Positions 1-10,404 of a DNA stretch of 64,000 nt are shown one piece after another (the stretch's first letter is position 1; each line of letters opens with the position of its first letter). Below the pieces are notes generated by a model. That model saw only the letters and a list, made by a program, of their open reading frames with translations, ran no database searches and had not been told where the DNA came from. The position numbers were made by a program, and so were the translations under genes. The stretch lies in the NCBI GenBank assembly GCA_049999725.1, contig JBNGIS010023355.1:108775-172774 (forward strand), given 5' to 3'. Source of the DNA: Haplomitrium mnioides. Taxonomy: Eukaryota; Marchantiophyta; Haplomitriopsida; Calobryales.

Positions 1-765
1 GCTTTTACTTTGGAAGAACAAGAAGAATGGGATTGGTTGCTACCTCTGGTGGAGTTCTCTTACAATAACTCCATCAACATCTCTACACGAGCCACACCTT
101 TCTTTTTGATGTATGGTGAGCATCCAACTACTCTATCTAATCTTCATCCTGCATCGACTTCTAAGAGTCCAGCTGCCGATGATTTCCTCCATCGGCTACA
201 TCATGGCATCCAACGTGCTAAGGAAAAACTTGAAGTTGCTTGTAATCGCCAAAAACAATATGCTGATGCTCATCGTCGCGAAGTGACTTTTGCTATAGGT
301 GACCAAGTATGGCTTTCTACATCCAATCTTCCTTTGCTTCGCTCTCGTAAGCTATCTGCTCGCTTTATTGGACCATTTGCTATTTCTGCTCGTATTGGTG
401 AAGTGGCATATCAACTTTTTTTACCTCCTCACATGAAGATTCATCCAGTCTTTCATGTCTCCTTATTACGTGCTTTTGTCCCTCGCTCTACCACCTTCAC
501 TTGTAACCAAGAACCCTCTCCACCACATGAGCTTATTGATGGTCATGAGGAATTTGAGGTGGAACAACTCTTGAAGAAACGCACACGTCGTCGAGGCCAT
601 CGTGAGATTGTGGAATACTTGGTTCATTGGAAAGGCTACCCTCTTTATGAAGCTACTTGGGAGCCATTGGAGAATTTGGCCAATGTATCTGCACTTGTTC
701 ACTCTTTTGAGAACTCTCTTACTCGCAACGAGGATGTTGCCTCTAAAAAAGGGGGAGGATTGTAA
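1..765 (+). CDS. Ty3/gypsy chromovirus pol 3' end: integrase C-terminus plus chromodomain (partial)
   Basis: The frame is open from the left edge, so the true start lies outside the window. The protein (about 250 residues) begins in the end of the integrase catalytic domain, with a WDWLLPLVEFSYNNS segment typical of gypsy integrases. The integrase C-terminal GPF/GPY module follows (RFIGPFAI near residue 118, then HPVFHVSLLR). A chromodomain lies at about residues 180-235 (EFEVEQLL, then YLVHWKGYPLYEATWEP). Chromodomains in this family direct integration to particular chromatin. The stop codon lies just inside the LTR at 763-765. This is the only intact coding stretch of family G1 in the window; a second, broken copy of the same region occurs at 4740-5475. 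The assignment is firm; whether the rest of the element is intact cannot be seen. Confidence 0.88.
   Translation, partial: AFTLEEQEEWDWLLPLVEFSYNNSINISTRATPFFLMYGEHPTTLSNLHPASTSKSPAADDFLHRLHHGIQRAKEKLEVACNRQKQYADAHRREVTFAIGDQVWLSTSNLPLLRSRKLSARFIGPFAISARIGEVAYQLFLPPHMKIHPVFHVSLLRAFVPRSTTFTCNQEPSPPHELIDGHEEFEVEQLLKKRTRRRGHREIVEYLVHWKGYPLYEATWEPLENLANVSALVHSFENSLTRNEDVASKKGGGL
746..760 (+). other. Polypurine tract of G1 element
   Basis: A run of A then G (AAAAAGGGGGAGGAT) directly precedes the LTR start TGTAACGG. This is the expected position of the plus-strand primer of an LTR retrotransposon. The second G1 copy has the eroded equivalent at 5475-5487. Confidence 0.75.
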
Positions 766-1279
766 CGGTCATTAACTTTAGTAAGCCATAGCTCAAAATA
801 ATGTCAACTATGTTTAGAAAGCTATTACTAAGTTAGAGTAGCAAAAAGCAATTGCTATTATAGAGAGATGGACACGTGGCACGAGGAGAGAAAGTCAACG
901 AATTAAAGTGAAAGAGGGAGTCTAGATAGACTACTTTAGAAGAGGATGAGGACACGTGGCAAGCGGAGAATTAAAGTAAAAAGAAGGTTCTAAAGATAAG
1001 GACACGTGGCAGAAGGAGAACAAAAGTAAAGGGTGGTCCAATTAGAGTGAGAGAGAAAAGAGGGGTCCAATTAGAAGAGTATAGAAAAGGAACCAATGGG
1101 GTTCCTCCACCTATGTAAGCAAAGTGCTTTCTCTCAAGTATATAAAGAAGTGAGAGTGCCTTGTTTGGCATCTCTTACCTTGTGGGTTTTCCAAGTTCTT
1201 TGTGCGCTTCTCTTGTGCTAACTTGTATGTATTGTATTTGTACTAACTTATATGTGTAATGTGGGTGTGTAGTATTACA
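761..1279 (+). repeat. G1 LTR (519 bp)
   Basis: It starts TGTAACGG after the polypurine tract and ends ATTACA, where similarity to the second G1 LTR (5488-6136) stops. It holds repeated blocks of 'GGACACGTGGC..GGAGAA..AAAGTAAA' and, near 1140, a TATATAAAGAAG stretch that is a plausible TATA box. I cannot tell whether it also served as the 5' LTR of the next copy; no initiator-Met primer-binding site follows it at 1280. Confidence 0.75.
869..1012 (+). promoter_or_regulatory. Three G-box repeats in the LTR U3 region
   Basis: GACACGTGGC occurs at 871-880, 951-960 and 1001-1010, upstream of the probable TATA box near 1140. Each copy sits inside a longer repeated block. CACGTG followed by GC is the plant G-box/ABRE core bound by bZIP and bHLH factors. 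A regulatory role is inferred from position and repetition only. Confidence 0.55.
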
Positions 1280-1389
1280 TAAAGTCATGTAAAGTTGAGC
1301 CTTGTGGAGGAAGTTGCATGGTTGGTGTTGTAGAAAGATGGGTTAACCAATCAGAAGTTTATATTCATATTATCTGCATGCTTTGGATA

Positions 1390-2150
1390 TGGAGAAGGGA
1401 TTGTTTTGCAAGGTCATTTTTAATGAAGCACTTATCTATTTGGCTACAAGGATGAGAGTGATTAAGAAAATGCATGAGGAGAACAACTTTTGTGATGCAG
1501 TCTAAAATTGAGCTTGCTACAAAATTTTAAAGGATTAACCCCTATATTGACTGCAACAACCAAGCTTTGAAAGTTAAAGCAACAAGGTAGCGGTGCAAGA
1601 TACATTGATAAGTTTCGAAGTTTTTAAGCCCAAATTGAAGACATGAGTTCAGTCAATGCTCTTGACAAATTTTTGCAAAGGTGAAAGAGAAAAGTTTGAG
1701 AGAATGTTATGATGTGCAACCCAAAGGATATTAACAAAGTCATCTTGTTTGCTCAAAAAACTAAAAGAACATTAGACATTGTGCAAATATGAGGGAACCA
1801 TGGCCTCATACATATGGAGTGGTAAAATATTAGAAGAAGATATTTCAATCGTCTAAATCACCATCAAGAAGGGCCACATAATTTTATAGAGAAGAGGATA
1901 TAAAAACGGTAAGAAATGCAAATATGTTACAATTGTGGTCGAATATAACACATTGCACCAAATCGCATAGCAATATGACTCAATCAAGGGCAAGTGTTTT
2001 GACAGCCTCTTCATAATATCCATAATGGAGAAGATGAAGAATGTAATTGAAATGAGAGGCACAAGTAAGAAAACCTCGTGGTTTTGTTAGGACAAAGAAG
2101 AAATGCAAGAAAAGCATTTGACAAAATCAAATATATTATATAGAAAAACA
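1390..2150 (+). pseudogene. G1b gag remnant
   Basis: Frame-broken sequence reads as retrotransposon Gag. Around 1560-1680 it gives a GARYIDKFRSF-like segment followed by AQIEDM and ALDKFL, the helical core common to plant gypsy Gag. A zinc knuckle is expected near 1890-1960 but I cannot read an intact CCHC. There are many in-frame stops and no usable start. The assignment comes mostly from its place before the protease. Confidence 0.5.
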
Positions 2151-2167
2151 AAAAAGAAGGATTAATT

Positions 2168-2389
2168 GTGGTTGATGGATGGATCAATGGATCTGCAATA
2201 AAAGTTTTGGTGGACTCTAAAGCAGAAGAAAACTATCTATCACAAGCTATAACATTGAAGGAGAAGTTTCCACTTGAAAAGGAAGAGCACGAGGTGGTTG
2301 AAATAGAAAATAGCCAAAGAGAGTCTATTGAATGTTTGTCTCAAAGTATAGCTCTATGTATGGGTAACTATAAAGAGAAGTTAGAGTAG
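2168..2389 (+). pseudogene. G1b retropepsin-like protease remnant
   Basis: Seventy-three residues read WINGSAIKVLVDSKAEENYLS. This is the aspartic protease active-site region with the usual D-S-G altered to D-S-K. That missing glycine, plus the stop at 2387, argue against activity. A downstream stretch (2445-2660) continues the protease-to-RT linker in another frame. Confidence 0.65.
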
Positions 2390-2722
2390 AAGATCACGAC
2401 AATGGCTAGATATGATGGTTACGAAGATATAATCTACAAGTAGATTGGCGAAAGAAGACACTCACAACATCTTAATAGAAGATTTGGAGAGATCAAGTGT
2501 GATCTCATTCAAGCCATCTACTCTTATATATGAATATATCAAATTTGATCAAAAACAAGATATGGCGTTTTTAAGGCTCAAAAGTGAACTCAAAATTGAT
2601 AGCCAAAACTCAAAGCATAAAGTTCCACATGAATTTCAAAGCATTTTGAATGAATTATAAAATGTTTTTCCCAATAATTAACCCTATATCTTATCATTAA
2701 ATGAAGCATTAATCACAAGATT

Positions 2723-3930
2723 GTGGTTATTCTATGTAGTACTTCTCTAAGCAAAACACCAAATACGTTGCCTCCTCATGAACTCAATGAATGCAAATCT
2801 TATATTACTAAATTGTTTGAGAAAGGATTCATTCAACTAAACATCTCTCTTTATGGTGCACTAGTATTATTTGTGAAAAAGAAATATGATAGTATGAAGA
2901 TTTGTATTGACTATCGACCACTCAATCAACAAATAGTAAAGAATAAATATTCATTGCTCAAAATAGATGATTTATTTGATCAACTTCAAGGAGAAAATTA
3001 CTTTAAAAAGTTGGATTTGAGAAGCAAATATAATCAAATCCAAATCTTGGAGAGTGATGTGCAAAAAACATCATTTCAAAGTCAATATGGGCATTTTGAA
3101 TACTTTGTTATGCTTTTTGGATTAACTAATGTTCATGCAATATTTCTAAGTCTTATCAATGATGTTTTTTGATCTTATTTGGATAAGTTTGCTATTTTCT
3201 TTTTAGATAATGTTCCTATTTACATCAAGAATCTTCAAAAGCATCAACAACACACTTGTAAGATATTGAAGATACTTCGGAATCACAAGTTATATGCAAA
3301 CATATCAAAATGTGAAATTGGAAAATAGGAGGCTGACTATTTGGGTCACAGTGTAAGTGCATACGGAATCTAAGTTTTGGTTGAAAAAGTGGAGGCAATT
3401 CAAAAGTGGGAAGCTCATAGTAATGAAACACAACTAAGGGGATTTTTGAGGCTAATCGGGGTTTATCGTTGATTTGTTAAAGGTTTTGCACAAGTAATAG
3501 AACCATTGATGAACTTGCTCAAAAAAATTCACACGTGGATATGGGGAGCTACAGAAGAGTTGGCATTCCAAGCATTCAAAGAATCACTTCTTCATGTTCA
3601 TATTCTTAAATGGTATGATTCTATTAACAACCAATTAAACTTTTAGTCAATGCATCGAGAAAAGCTATTGGCAGAGTTTTGCAACAAGAATAAGAGTATG
3701 TTTGGCATTCTATTGCCTTCTTTTCTAGAAAGTTGAGCAACACTCAACAAAACTACCACACCACGAAGCACAAAAAAATTAGCAATTGTGTTATCAACCA
3801 AGCATTCGAAGTATTATCTACGAGATAATGAGTTTATTGTCAAAATCGACAATAACCTCTAATATATATGAAAACTCAAAAAGAGCTCTCAAAAAAGTAG
3901 ATCCAATTGGCAGAGTAGCAACAATAGTTC
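2723..3930 (+). pseudogene. G1b reverse transcriptase and RNase H remnant
   Basis: The reading begins TLPPHELNECKSYITKLFEKGFI and continues through ICIDYRPLNQQ, FKKLDLRSKYNQI and FEYFVMLFGLTN, all conserved Ty3/gypsy RT blocks. The catalytic F-x-D-D box reads FFLDNVPIY near 3200, so the second aspartate is replaced by asparagine. Stops follow at 3170 and later. RNase H continues in broken frames to about 3930, with SRKLSNTQQNY and then the KHSKYYLRDNEF segment. The lost catalytic aspartate and multiple stops mean no activity. Confidence 0.8.
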
Positions 3931-3933
3931 CAT

Positions 3934-4745
3934 GTGAATATGGTTTATATAGAAGAAAATGATCAAATTGCAGATGTTTTGGCCTATATACCTCAACTCA
4001 ACATCATATTAGAAATCACAATTCATCCTACTTGGTGGATGGAAATGTTGGCTGTAACAAAAGAAGATGAAGAGATCATTGTTGTACAACAAAAAAAAAT
4101 TGGTGAAAAATGTGAAAGGATTGATTTTCTTCCAAAACAAGCTATGGGTTTCTTATAATATCTAGCTTCACTATAAGATTTTGTATGAAGCATATGATTC
4201 TACAATTGGTGGATATTTTAGACTTGAAAAGACTTTGTACAATCTTCAACGAGTTTACAATTGGTCTAAGATGTATCAGAATGTAGAGACATATATTTAG
4301 AATTGTTTGGCTTGTCAATAAAACAAAGCAAAAAATCTCAAACAAGGAGGCTAACTACGACCATTGCCTTTCTCCCATCAGCGATGAGAACATAAAAGTA
4401 TGACTATTGTGTATGAGCTATCATGTACTTCTACAGGTTATGATGTTATTGTTGTTTTTGTGAAAAAACGTAGCAATTTGAAAATGATTTATATTCGTCC
4501 AATTACCAAATCAGTGACAACACTTGAGTTAGGACAAATTTATTTTGAAGCAGTCTACTCTCATCATATCATCTCCAAAGTTATTATTTTTTACTGATGC
4601 ACTTAATTTACCAACATGTTTGGATGTACAAAATTTGGTCTTCTCAAAACCAAACTAGTTATGTATAGTGCTTATCACTATAAATTAGATGGTAAAATTG
4701 AATAGGTAAACCACACCATTGAAGATATGTTGCGGGCTTTTACTT
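3934..4745 (+). pseudogene. G1b integrase remnant (N-terminal and catalytic parts)
   Basis: The RNase H/integrase junction reads NDQIADVLAYIPQLN, the usual 'A-D-A-L-S' region altered. Further on are a zinc-binding-type stretch with 'GGYFRLEKTLYNLQRVYNWSKMYQNVE' character (4200-4300) and the catalytic-core start near 4400 (YDVIVVFVKK, then MIYIRP). A third copy of this region lies at 6612-6815. Stops and frameshifts are frequent. Confidence 0.7.
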
Positions 4746-5475
4746 TGGAAGAACAAGAAGAATAAGATTGGTTGCTACCTCTTGTGGAGCTCTCTTTTAA
4801 TAACTCCATTAACAACTCCACATGAGCAACACCTACATCATGGTGAGCATCCAACTACTTTATCTAGTCTTCAACTTACATCAACCTCTAAGAGTCTAGC
4901 TGCCAATGATTTCCTCTATTGTATACATCACATCGTCCAACGGACCAAGTAAAAACTTGAAATTGTTCGTAATTGCCAAAAACAATATGTTGATGCTCAT
5001 TTTCGTGAAGTGACCTTTGCTATAGGTGACCAAGTATGGCTCTCTATTACCAATCTTCCTTTTCTTTGCTCTCGTAAGCTCTCTGCTTGTTTTATTGGAC
5101 CATTTTCTATTTCTTCTTGTATTCATAAAGTAGCATATCAACTAGTTTTACTCTCTCACATGAAGCTTCATCCAGCTTTTCATATCTTTTTATTACGTAC
5201 TTTTGTACCTCACTCTACCACCTTCACTTGTACCTAGAAACCCTCTCCACCACCTGAGTTTATTGATGGTCATGAGGAATTTGAGGTAGAACAACTCTTG
5301 AAGAAATGCACACATCGTCGGGGCAATTGTGAGCTTGTGGAATATTTGGTTTGTTGGATAGGCTACCCCCTTTATGAAGCTACTTGAGAGCTATTGGAGA
5401 AGTTGGCTAATGCCTCCGCATTTGTTTACTCTTTTGAGAACTCTCTTATTTTCAACGAGGACGTTGCCTCATAAG
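4736..5475 (+). pseudogene. G1b integrase C-terminus and chromodomain remnant
   Basis: Colinear with the intact copy at 1-765: FTLEEQEE, FNNSINNST, KLSACFIGPF, MKLHPAFHIFLLRTF, then a chromodomain-like EEFEVEQLLKK and YLVCWIGYPLYEAT. It carries about six stops or shifts. The comparison with 1-765 is direct and easy to align. Confidence 0.85.
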
Positions 5476-5487
5476 AGAAAGGAGGAT

Positions 5488-6136
5488 TGTAAAGGTCACT
5501 AACTTTAGTAAGTAATAGCTAAAAATAAAGTAAGATATAGTGTCAACTATATCTAGAAAGCTATTACTAAGTTAGAGTAGCAAAAAAAGTTTGCTATTAT
5601 AGAGTGTTTGATATGCTACAAGATGAGAGAAATTCATCGAATTAAAGTAAAAGAAGTCTATATAGACTATTTTAGAAGAGGATAAGAACTCGTGACAAGC
5701 AGAGGAATAAAGCAAATAAAATGCTCTAAAGATAAAGACACATGGTAGAAGGAGAACTAAATAGATGGAAGGTTCTAAAGATAAGTACATGTTTAAAAAA
5801 AACTAAAGAGATATCAAAGTTTCTAAAGATAAGGACACGTGGTAAATGGAGAACTAAAGAGACATGGAAGGTTCTAAAGATAAGAACAGGTGGTAGAAAT
5901 AGAACTAAAGTAAAAGGTGCTCCAATCAGTATGAGAGAGGAAAAATAGTCCAACTAAAAAAGGATAAAAAAGAAACTAATGAGGTTTCTCCACCTACGTA
6001 AGCAAAGTGCTTTCTAGCAAGTAAATAAAGAAGGGAGAGTGTTTTGTTAGGTATCTCTTGTCTTGTGAGTTCTTGAAGTTCTTGTGCGCTTCTCTTATTC
6101 TAACTTATATGTGTAATGTGAGTGTGCAGTGTTGCA
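5488..6136 (+). repeat. G1b 3' LTR (about 649 bp, expanded repeat block)
   Basis: It starts TGTAAAGG after an eroded polypurine tract and ends near GTGTTGCA, matching the LTR at 761-1279. It is about 130 bp longer because the 'GGTTCTAAAGATAAGGACACGTGG..AGAACTAAAG' unit is repeated more times (about 5700-5900). Only one unit keeps an intact CACGTG (5836-5841); the others read CACATG, TACATG or CAGGTG. Confidence 0.75.
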
Positions 6137-6138
6137 CC

Positions 6139-7081
6139 TTCAATTTATGTATAAACTCAAAAAGAGCTCTAAAAACGCAAATTTGATGGGCAAAGTGACC
6201 AAAATTGTTCTATATAAAGATGGTTTATATGAAAAAAAGTGTCAAATTGCAAATGCTTTTGACATGCATGACTCAATTCAACATCTTATCTAAATCACAA
6301 TTCATCCTACTTGGTGAATGGAAATGTTGGTTGTTGTAAAGGAAGATGAAGAGATAATTGCTGCATAACAAAGGAAATTGGTGAAATAAGTGAGAGGATT
6401 GATTTTCTTCTAAGATGGTATTAATAATGTTAAGCTTTGCTATGAGGTTTTGTATAAAGCACATGATTCTGCAATTGGTGGACATGCTGGAATTGAGAAA
6501 ATTTTGAACAATCTTCAACAAGTTTATTATTGGCTTAAGATGCATTAGGATATGGAAGCGTATGTTCACATTTTTTTTGGTTTGTCAACAAAACAAAGCT
6601 ACCAATCTTAAATGGAGAGGTTTATTGCAACTATTACCCATCCGCATTCGATAATGAAACATATGAGTATGGATATTATATATAAGCTACCACGTACTTC
6701 TACAAGCTATGATGTTATTGTTGTTTTTGTAGACACGCTTAGCAAAATGATTCATATTCGTCCACCTTCCAAATCAATGACATCATTTGAGTTGCATAAG
6801 TTTATTTGGAAATAGTCTACTCTTGTCATGGTGTCTCCAAAGTTGTTTTTTTTTGCCAAGGCACTCAATTCACCAACATATTTTAGCACATTATATTTGG
6901 TCTTCTCAAGACCAAATTGACCATGTCTATTGTTCATAATTTTAAATTGAATGGTCAAACCGAATGGGCCAAACGTACTATTGAAAATATATTGCAACCA
7001 TTTACTTTGGAAGAACAAAAAGAATGAGATTGGGTACTACCTCTTGAGGAATTCTCTTACAATAACTCTATCAACAATTAC
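6139..7081 (+). pseudogene. G1c fragment: RNase H to integrase
   Basis: Directly after the G1b LTR the sequence jumps into the RNase H/integrase region of another G1 copy. 'AAACTCAAAAAGAGCTCT' matches the stretch at about 3862-3885, and the integrase core at 6612-6815 reads HMSMDIIYKLPRTSTSYDVIVVFVDTLSKMIHIRPPSKS, with the first catalytic aspartate (MDIIY). It continues through VKPNGPN.. to FTLEEQKE near 7020. So G1b probably inserted into G1c, or the two recombined. Stops are frequent. Confidence 0.7.
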
Positions 7082-7448
7082 CGGTTGCTATTGTAGACAG
7101 AATGACATGTTCCAAGAGGAGAGAAAGTCAACAAATTAAAGTAAAAAAGAAAGTCTAAAAAGACAACTTTAGAAGAAGATAAGAACATATACTAAGGAGA
7201 GAATTATAGCAAATAGAAGGTTCCAAGACAAATGCACATGCCTGAATGAGAACTAAAGAGAAATGAAAGCTTCTAAAGATAAGAACACATAGGAAAAGGA
7301 AAACTAGAGAGAAATAGATGGTTTTAAAGATAAGGACATGTGGCAAAATAAGAACTAAAGAGAAATCAAAGGTTCTAAAGATAAGAACACATAGCTAAAA
7401 GAGAAAAAAATAAAATAAAATATGGTATAATTAGTTAGAGAAAGAAAA
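7082..7448 (+). repeat. G1c LTR fragment with degenerate G-box units
   Basis: Repeated blocks 'AAAGATAAGGACATGTGGC..AGAACTAAAGAGAAA' match the repeat array of the other G1 LTRs, but no intact CACGTG remains. The fragment is cut at 7449 by the start of G2 sequence. Confidence 0.6.
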
Positions 7449-7494
7449 TGTAAAAGAACTCAAAGACAAAATCCAAATAAGTAAGAACTCATAG
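7449..7494 (-). repeat. 46-bp inverted terminal piece of a G2 LTR
   Basis: TGTAAAAGAACTCAAAGAC.. is the reverse complement of the 3' end of the G2 LTR (compare 38872 on). It abuts a plus-strand G2 LTR starting at 7495. The same kind of short inverted LTR tip occurs at 22376-22427. Confidence 0.65.
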
Positions 7495-7903
7495 TTATAA
7501 TAGTACAAACACAAGGTTGTGCTATTTATAAGAAAATAGAGAGGAGTGAAAGAAAAGGTAGAGAGTTTGTTTTAGGGTTGATTACTTGACTTCAAAGTCA
7601 CTTTTGGAGATTTAGAGTTGAAATTAGAAGTGAGTTCTAAGTGATCAATTTAGGGTTGAAATTATAAGTGACTTGTAAGTGAAGAAAGAGTGATGACACC
7701 CTATTCTCTTGTATACATACAAGGGCTTCATAGCCTCACTCTTCATTCTAGAGTTCCTTTCAATTCAGTTTAGCTATTTGGTTGTTTGGCTTTGGCTAGC
7801 ACTCTTCGTTTTGGCTTGTTTATTGGCCTTGAGTTGTGTAACTTTACTAGAGTTATCTTGAAGTTGTTATTTATTTGGAAGTTGGTCTTTGAGTTCTTTT
7901 ATA
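7495..7903 (+). repeat. G2a 5' LTR (409 bp)
   Basis: It starts TTATAATAGTACAAAC (family consensus TGTAATAGTACAAAC), has GTGCTATTTATAAG as a probable TATA box near 7530, contains tandem TTAGGGTTGAAAT..AAGTGACTT units, and ends TTCTTTTATA just before a primer-binding site. Confidence 0.75.
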
Positions 7904-7920
7904 TTAGTATTAGAGCCACG
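7904..7920 (+). other. Primer-binding site, initiator-Met tRNA type
   Basis: TTAGTATTAGAGCCACG directly follows the LTR. It is close to TGGTATCAGAGC, the plant LTR-element site complementary to the 3' end of initiator methionine tRNA. Other copies in the window read TTGGTATTAGAGCTACGG (41728) and, reversed, at 38854-38871 and 49687-49703. Confidence 0.75.
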
Positions 7921-7935
7921 ATTCTTTTTGGTGGA

Positions 7936-8760
7936 ATGGAGAATCAAGAAACAAGGATGCAAGTGATGCAACCACAATTTGAACACTTTTCTTGCCTTCT
8001 AGATGTTCAAATGCAAATGATGAAGAGAGCACATTTTCAAGAAGAAGAAAGTCATGTGTAGTTTTCCAAACCAAAAGCATATAATAGGAAGATGGTTTGA
8101 TGTGCATTTGAGAATTTCTTATTTGATTGCAAACAATATTTTGAGGCTACTAATATAAGAGAGGATGGTTGAAGAATTCTAATTGTTGCAGCTCAATTGG
8201 AGGGAGTGGAAAATACTTGGTAGAGATATCATATTGAGCAAGCTAAACATAGATTTGTCACTCCAATTGCTTCTTGGGAAGAGTTCAAAGAAGCGGTGAA
8301 TATAAGATTTAGGGTTCTAAATGCTCCAAAAGCACCAAGAGATTGTTTGGCATAATTGAAACAACTTGGTATAATAAAGAGCTATGTCACGTAGCTTCTG
8401 AATATCATTATACAAATTCTTAATAGGGGTGAAGGAGAAGCTTTAGGTTGCTTTGTTCGAGGATTGAAGCCTCGCACTAAAATAGAATTGACAATGAGAG
8501 AGCTCTCTCAACAAGAAGAAGCAATACATATTGGAAAACTATACAACTCATTACTATCGACCATCAAAGCTAAGTCACGTCCACAACAAGCTTTACCAAA
8601 TGTTTGTATGCCAACAAATGAGGTTCTACTTATGGAGATTGATGCAGTGCAAAGAGACATACTCACTAATTTAGAGTGTGAGCATTAATGCCAAAGTGGA
8701 GGATGTTTTTATTGTCGACAACTTGGTCATATGATTGCAAATTGCTCATGTTGACAAGGT
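7936..8760 (+). pseudogene. G2a gag remnant with CCHC zinc knuckle
   Basis: The ATG at 7936 gives MENQETRMQVMQPQFEHF and the frame then breaks repeatedly. Gag core blocks are clear: FDCKQYFEATNIREDG, AQLEGVENTW, SWEEFKEAVNIRFRVLN and GLKPRTKIELTMRELSQQEEA. A zinc knuckle, CFYCRQLGHMIANC (C-x2-C-x4-H-x4-C), lies near 8700-8745. Gag would form the virus-like particle and the knuckle would bind the RNA. The best-preserved Gag of the family is at 48994-49548. At least six stops make this copy inactive. Confidence 0.8.
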
Positions 8761-8869
8761 GGAACACGTGCTCTTCTTCAAGCAACAATTATTGAAGAAA
8801 AAAATCAAGGAAACAACTGACCTCAATAAGACAGTCGAGCAGTTTACTAATAGTTTGATTAGTTCCAAT

Positions 8870-9260
8870 AGAGTGAAAAGCTCGACAAGAATTAGAAGCA
8901 CCTGGTTTCATCTAGACGGTATGGTTGATGACTATTCTTGTAGAATCTTGGTAGATTGTGGTAGTTCTGAAAATTTTATGTCATTACATTTTGCAAAGAA
9001 AATCAAAGCTAAAACTTTACCTATCAAGGCAAGTTTTGTGACTATGGTTAATAGCCAAAAGCATGAGGTATTCCACTCACATAAGCCATTTCTTCTAAGG
9101 ATTGGCAAAGATTATAAGGAGTCTATGGATTTGTTATTGCATCTATATAGTATGACACTATTTTGGGCTTGCCTTGGCTTGAAGATCGATCTTCTAAAGT
9201 TGATTGGGCAAAAAGGAAAATTCAAGTTGCTTTACAAGGAAAGCAATTTCTTTTAGAGCG
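8870..9260 (+). pseudogene. G2a retropepsin-like protease
   Basis: The open reading gives WFHLDGMVDDYSCRILVDCGSSENFMSLHFAKKIKAKTLP, with the active-site aspartate in V-D-C-G-S-S (usual D-S/T-G-A/S). It continues through SFVTMVNSQKHEVFHSHKPFLLRIGKDYKESM. This is the least damaged protease of the G2 family here. A frameshift near 9160 moves the reading to GLPWLEDRSSKVDWAKRKIQV, the conserved tail before RT. It then runs straight into RNase H because the RT is missing. Confidence 0.8.
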
Positions 9261-9312
9261 TTCAATATCATTGGTAAAGAGCTTCCTACTCTCTAGCTAT
9301 ATAATCCAAAGA

Positions 9313-10400
9313 AAAGTTGTACAATTGATTTTGATGCTTCTAATTTTGCTAATGGAGTAGTTTTGTAGCAAGAGTTTGAGGATGGACTTCATCCAATTGC
9401 CTTCATGTCACGCTGATGAAATGCGGCGGAGAGAAACTTTTTTGCAAAGGATCAAGATCAATTAGAAATGGTTTATGCTACCAAAGTATGGAGGAAATGT
9501 CTTTTGGAAAGACCTATGCTTATGTGCACATATCACAAGCCATTGTTGTAAACAATCCATTTGGAAAATATGACAAGTTGTTATAACCAATAAGAAGATC
9601 AGTTGCAACTCTTTGATATCAAGCTAGAGTACAAGCCATGAAGGTTCTACACCATTCTAGATGCACTATCACAAAGGTTAAACTATTGTGTGAATAAAAT
9701 AGGTGAGCAAGATTAGCATCTTACATTTGCATGGATCAACTAGTGGGAGTTCTCGTAAGAAACTACAAGAAGATGTTTTTTTAGTCTTGTTCGGGCACCA
9801 TTGGTTGTCAAGGATAGTGAGTATCATTTCTTTTCCATTCAGAATGGCATTCTCTATCAAGGTCATCAAATATATGTTCCACAACATGATACGTTTTGAA
9901 TAGCTCATGTACAAGTAGCGCATGACATTCTCATCTCTAGGGATCTTGGAGTACACAAGACTACATGGTTGCTTTAGCATATCTAGTTGTGGCCTAATTT
10001 AGCTCAATATGTTTGTGGTTGAAGAAGTCTCGTTGGTTTTTGACTCGAAGCTTTGTTTCATTGACAACTTTCATACAAACAAACAAAACCATACCAATTC
10101 CTACTGCTCGTTAGAAACATGTAAATTTAGATATTGCCACTTCTCTTCCAACTACTCATCGTTGGCTTACAGCTATTGTGGTGTTTGTAGACAAGTTCAG
10201 CAAGCAAATTCATTTAGCATCGACGACGAATACTGTAGATTATCCATAATTGGCAAAAATTTACTTTGATAGTCTCTTCCGTCATCATAGAATGCCCAAG
10301 GTGTTAATATTTGATAGGGATTCATACTTCATTGGAAAGTTTTGGCAAGATTTGTTCAAACTTCTAGAAACCAAACCTATTATGTGTACTGCTTATCTAG
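9313..10400 (+). pseudogene. G2a RNase H and integrase remnant
   Basis: RNase H begins abruptly (FDASNFANGVVLQQEFEDGLHPIAFMS, then RMNAAERNFFAKDQDQLEMVYATKVW) with no RT before it. The integrase zinc-binding and catalytic regions follow. The core reads TAIVVFVDKFSKQIHLAS and then AKIYFDSLFRHHRMPKVLIFDRDSYFIGKFWQDLFKLLETKP, where the second catalytic aspartate is in FDRDSYF. Coding similarity ends near 10400, where the sequence turns into the reverse complement of the same region. There are many stops and shifts. Confidence 0.78.
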
Positions 10401-10404
10401 ATAT

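Larger units (their letters stand above)
1390..5475 (+). mobile_element. G1b: decayed Ty3/gypsy chromovirus gag-pol
   Basis: Domain remnants lie in the canonical Ty3/gypsy order gag, protease, reverse transcriptase, RNase H, integrase, chromodomain, followed by its 3' LTR at 5488. Every domain contains stops or frameshifts, so it is a fossil. The 110 bp between the LTR ending at 1279 and the first Gag-like sequence show no primer-binding site, so the 5' end is uncertain. Confidence 0.8.

Noticed and set aside
1280-1389. Search for a G1b 5' LTR end and primer-binding site
   Set aside because: Nothing resembling TGGTATCAGAGC or another clear site follows the LTR ending at 1279, so I did not claim that G1b begins there.
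7904-7920. tRNA-like sequence
   Set aside because: It is only the LTR-element primer-binding site complementary to the 3' end of a tRNA; there is no cloverleaf, so no tRNA gene.
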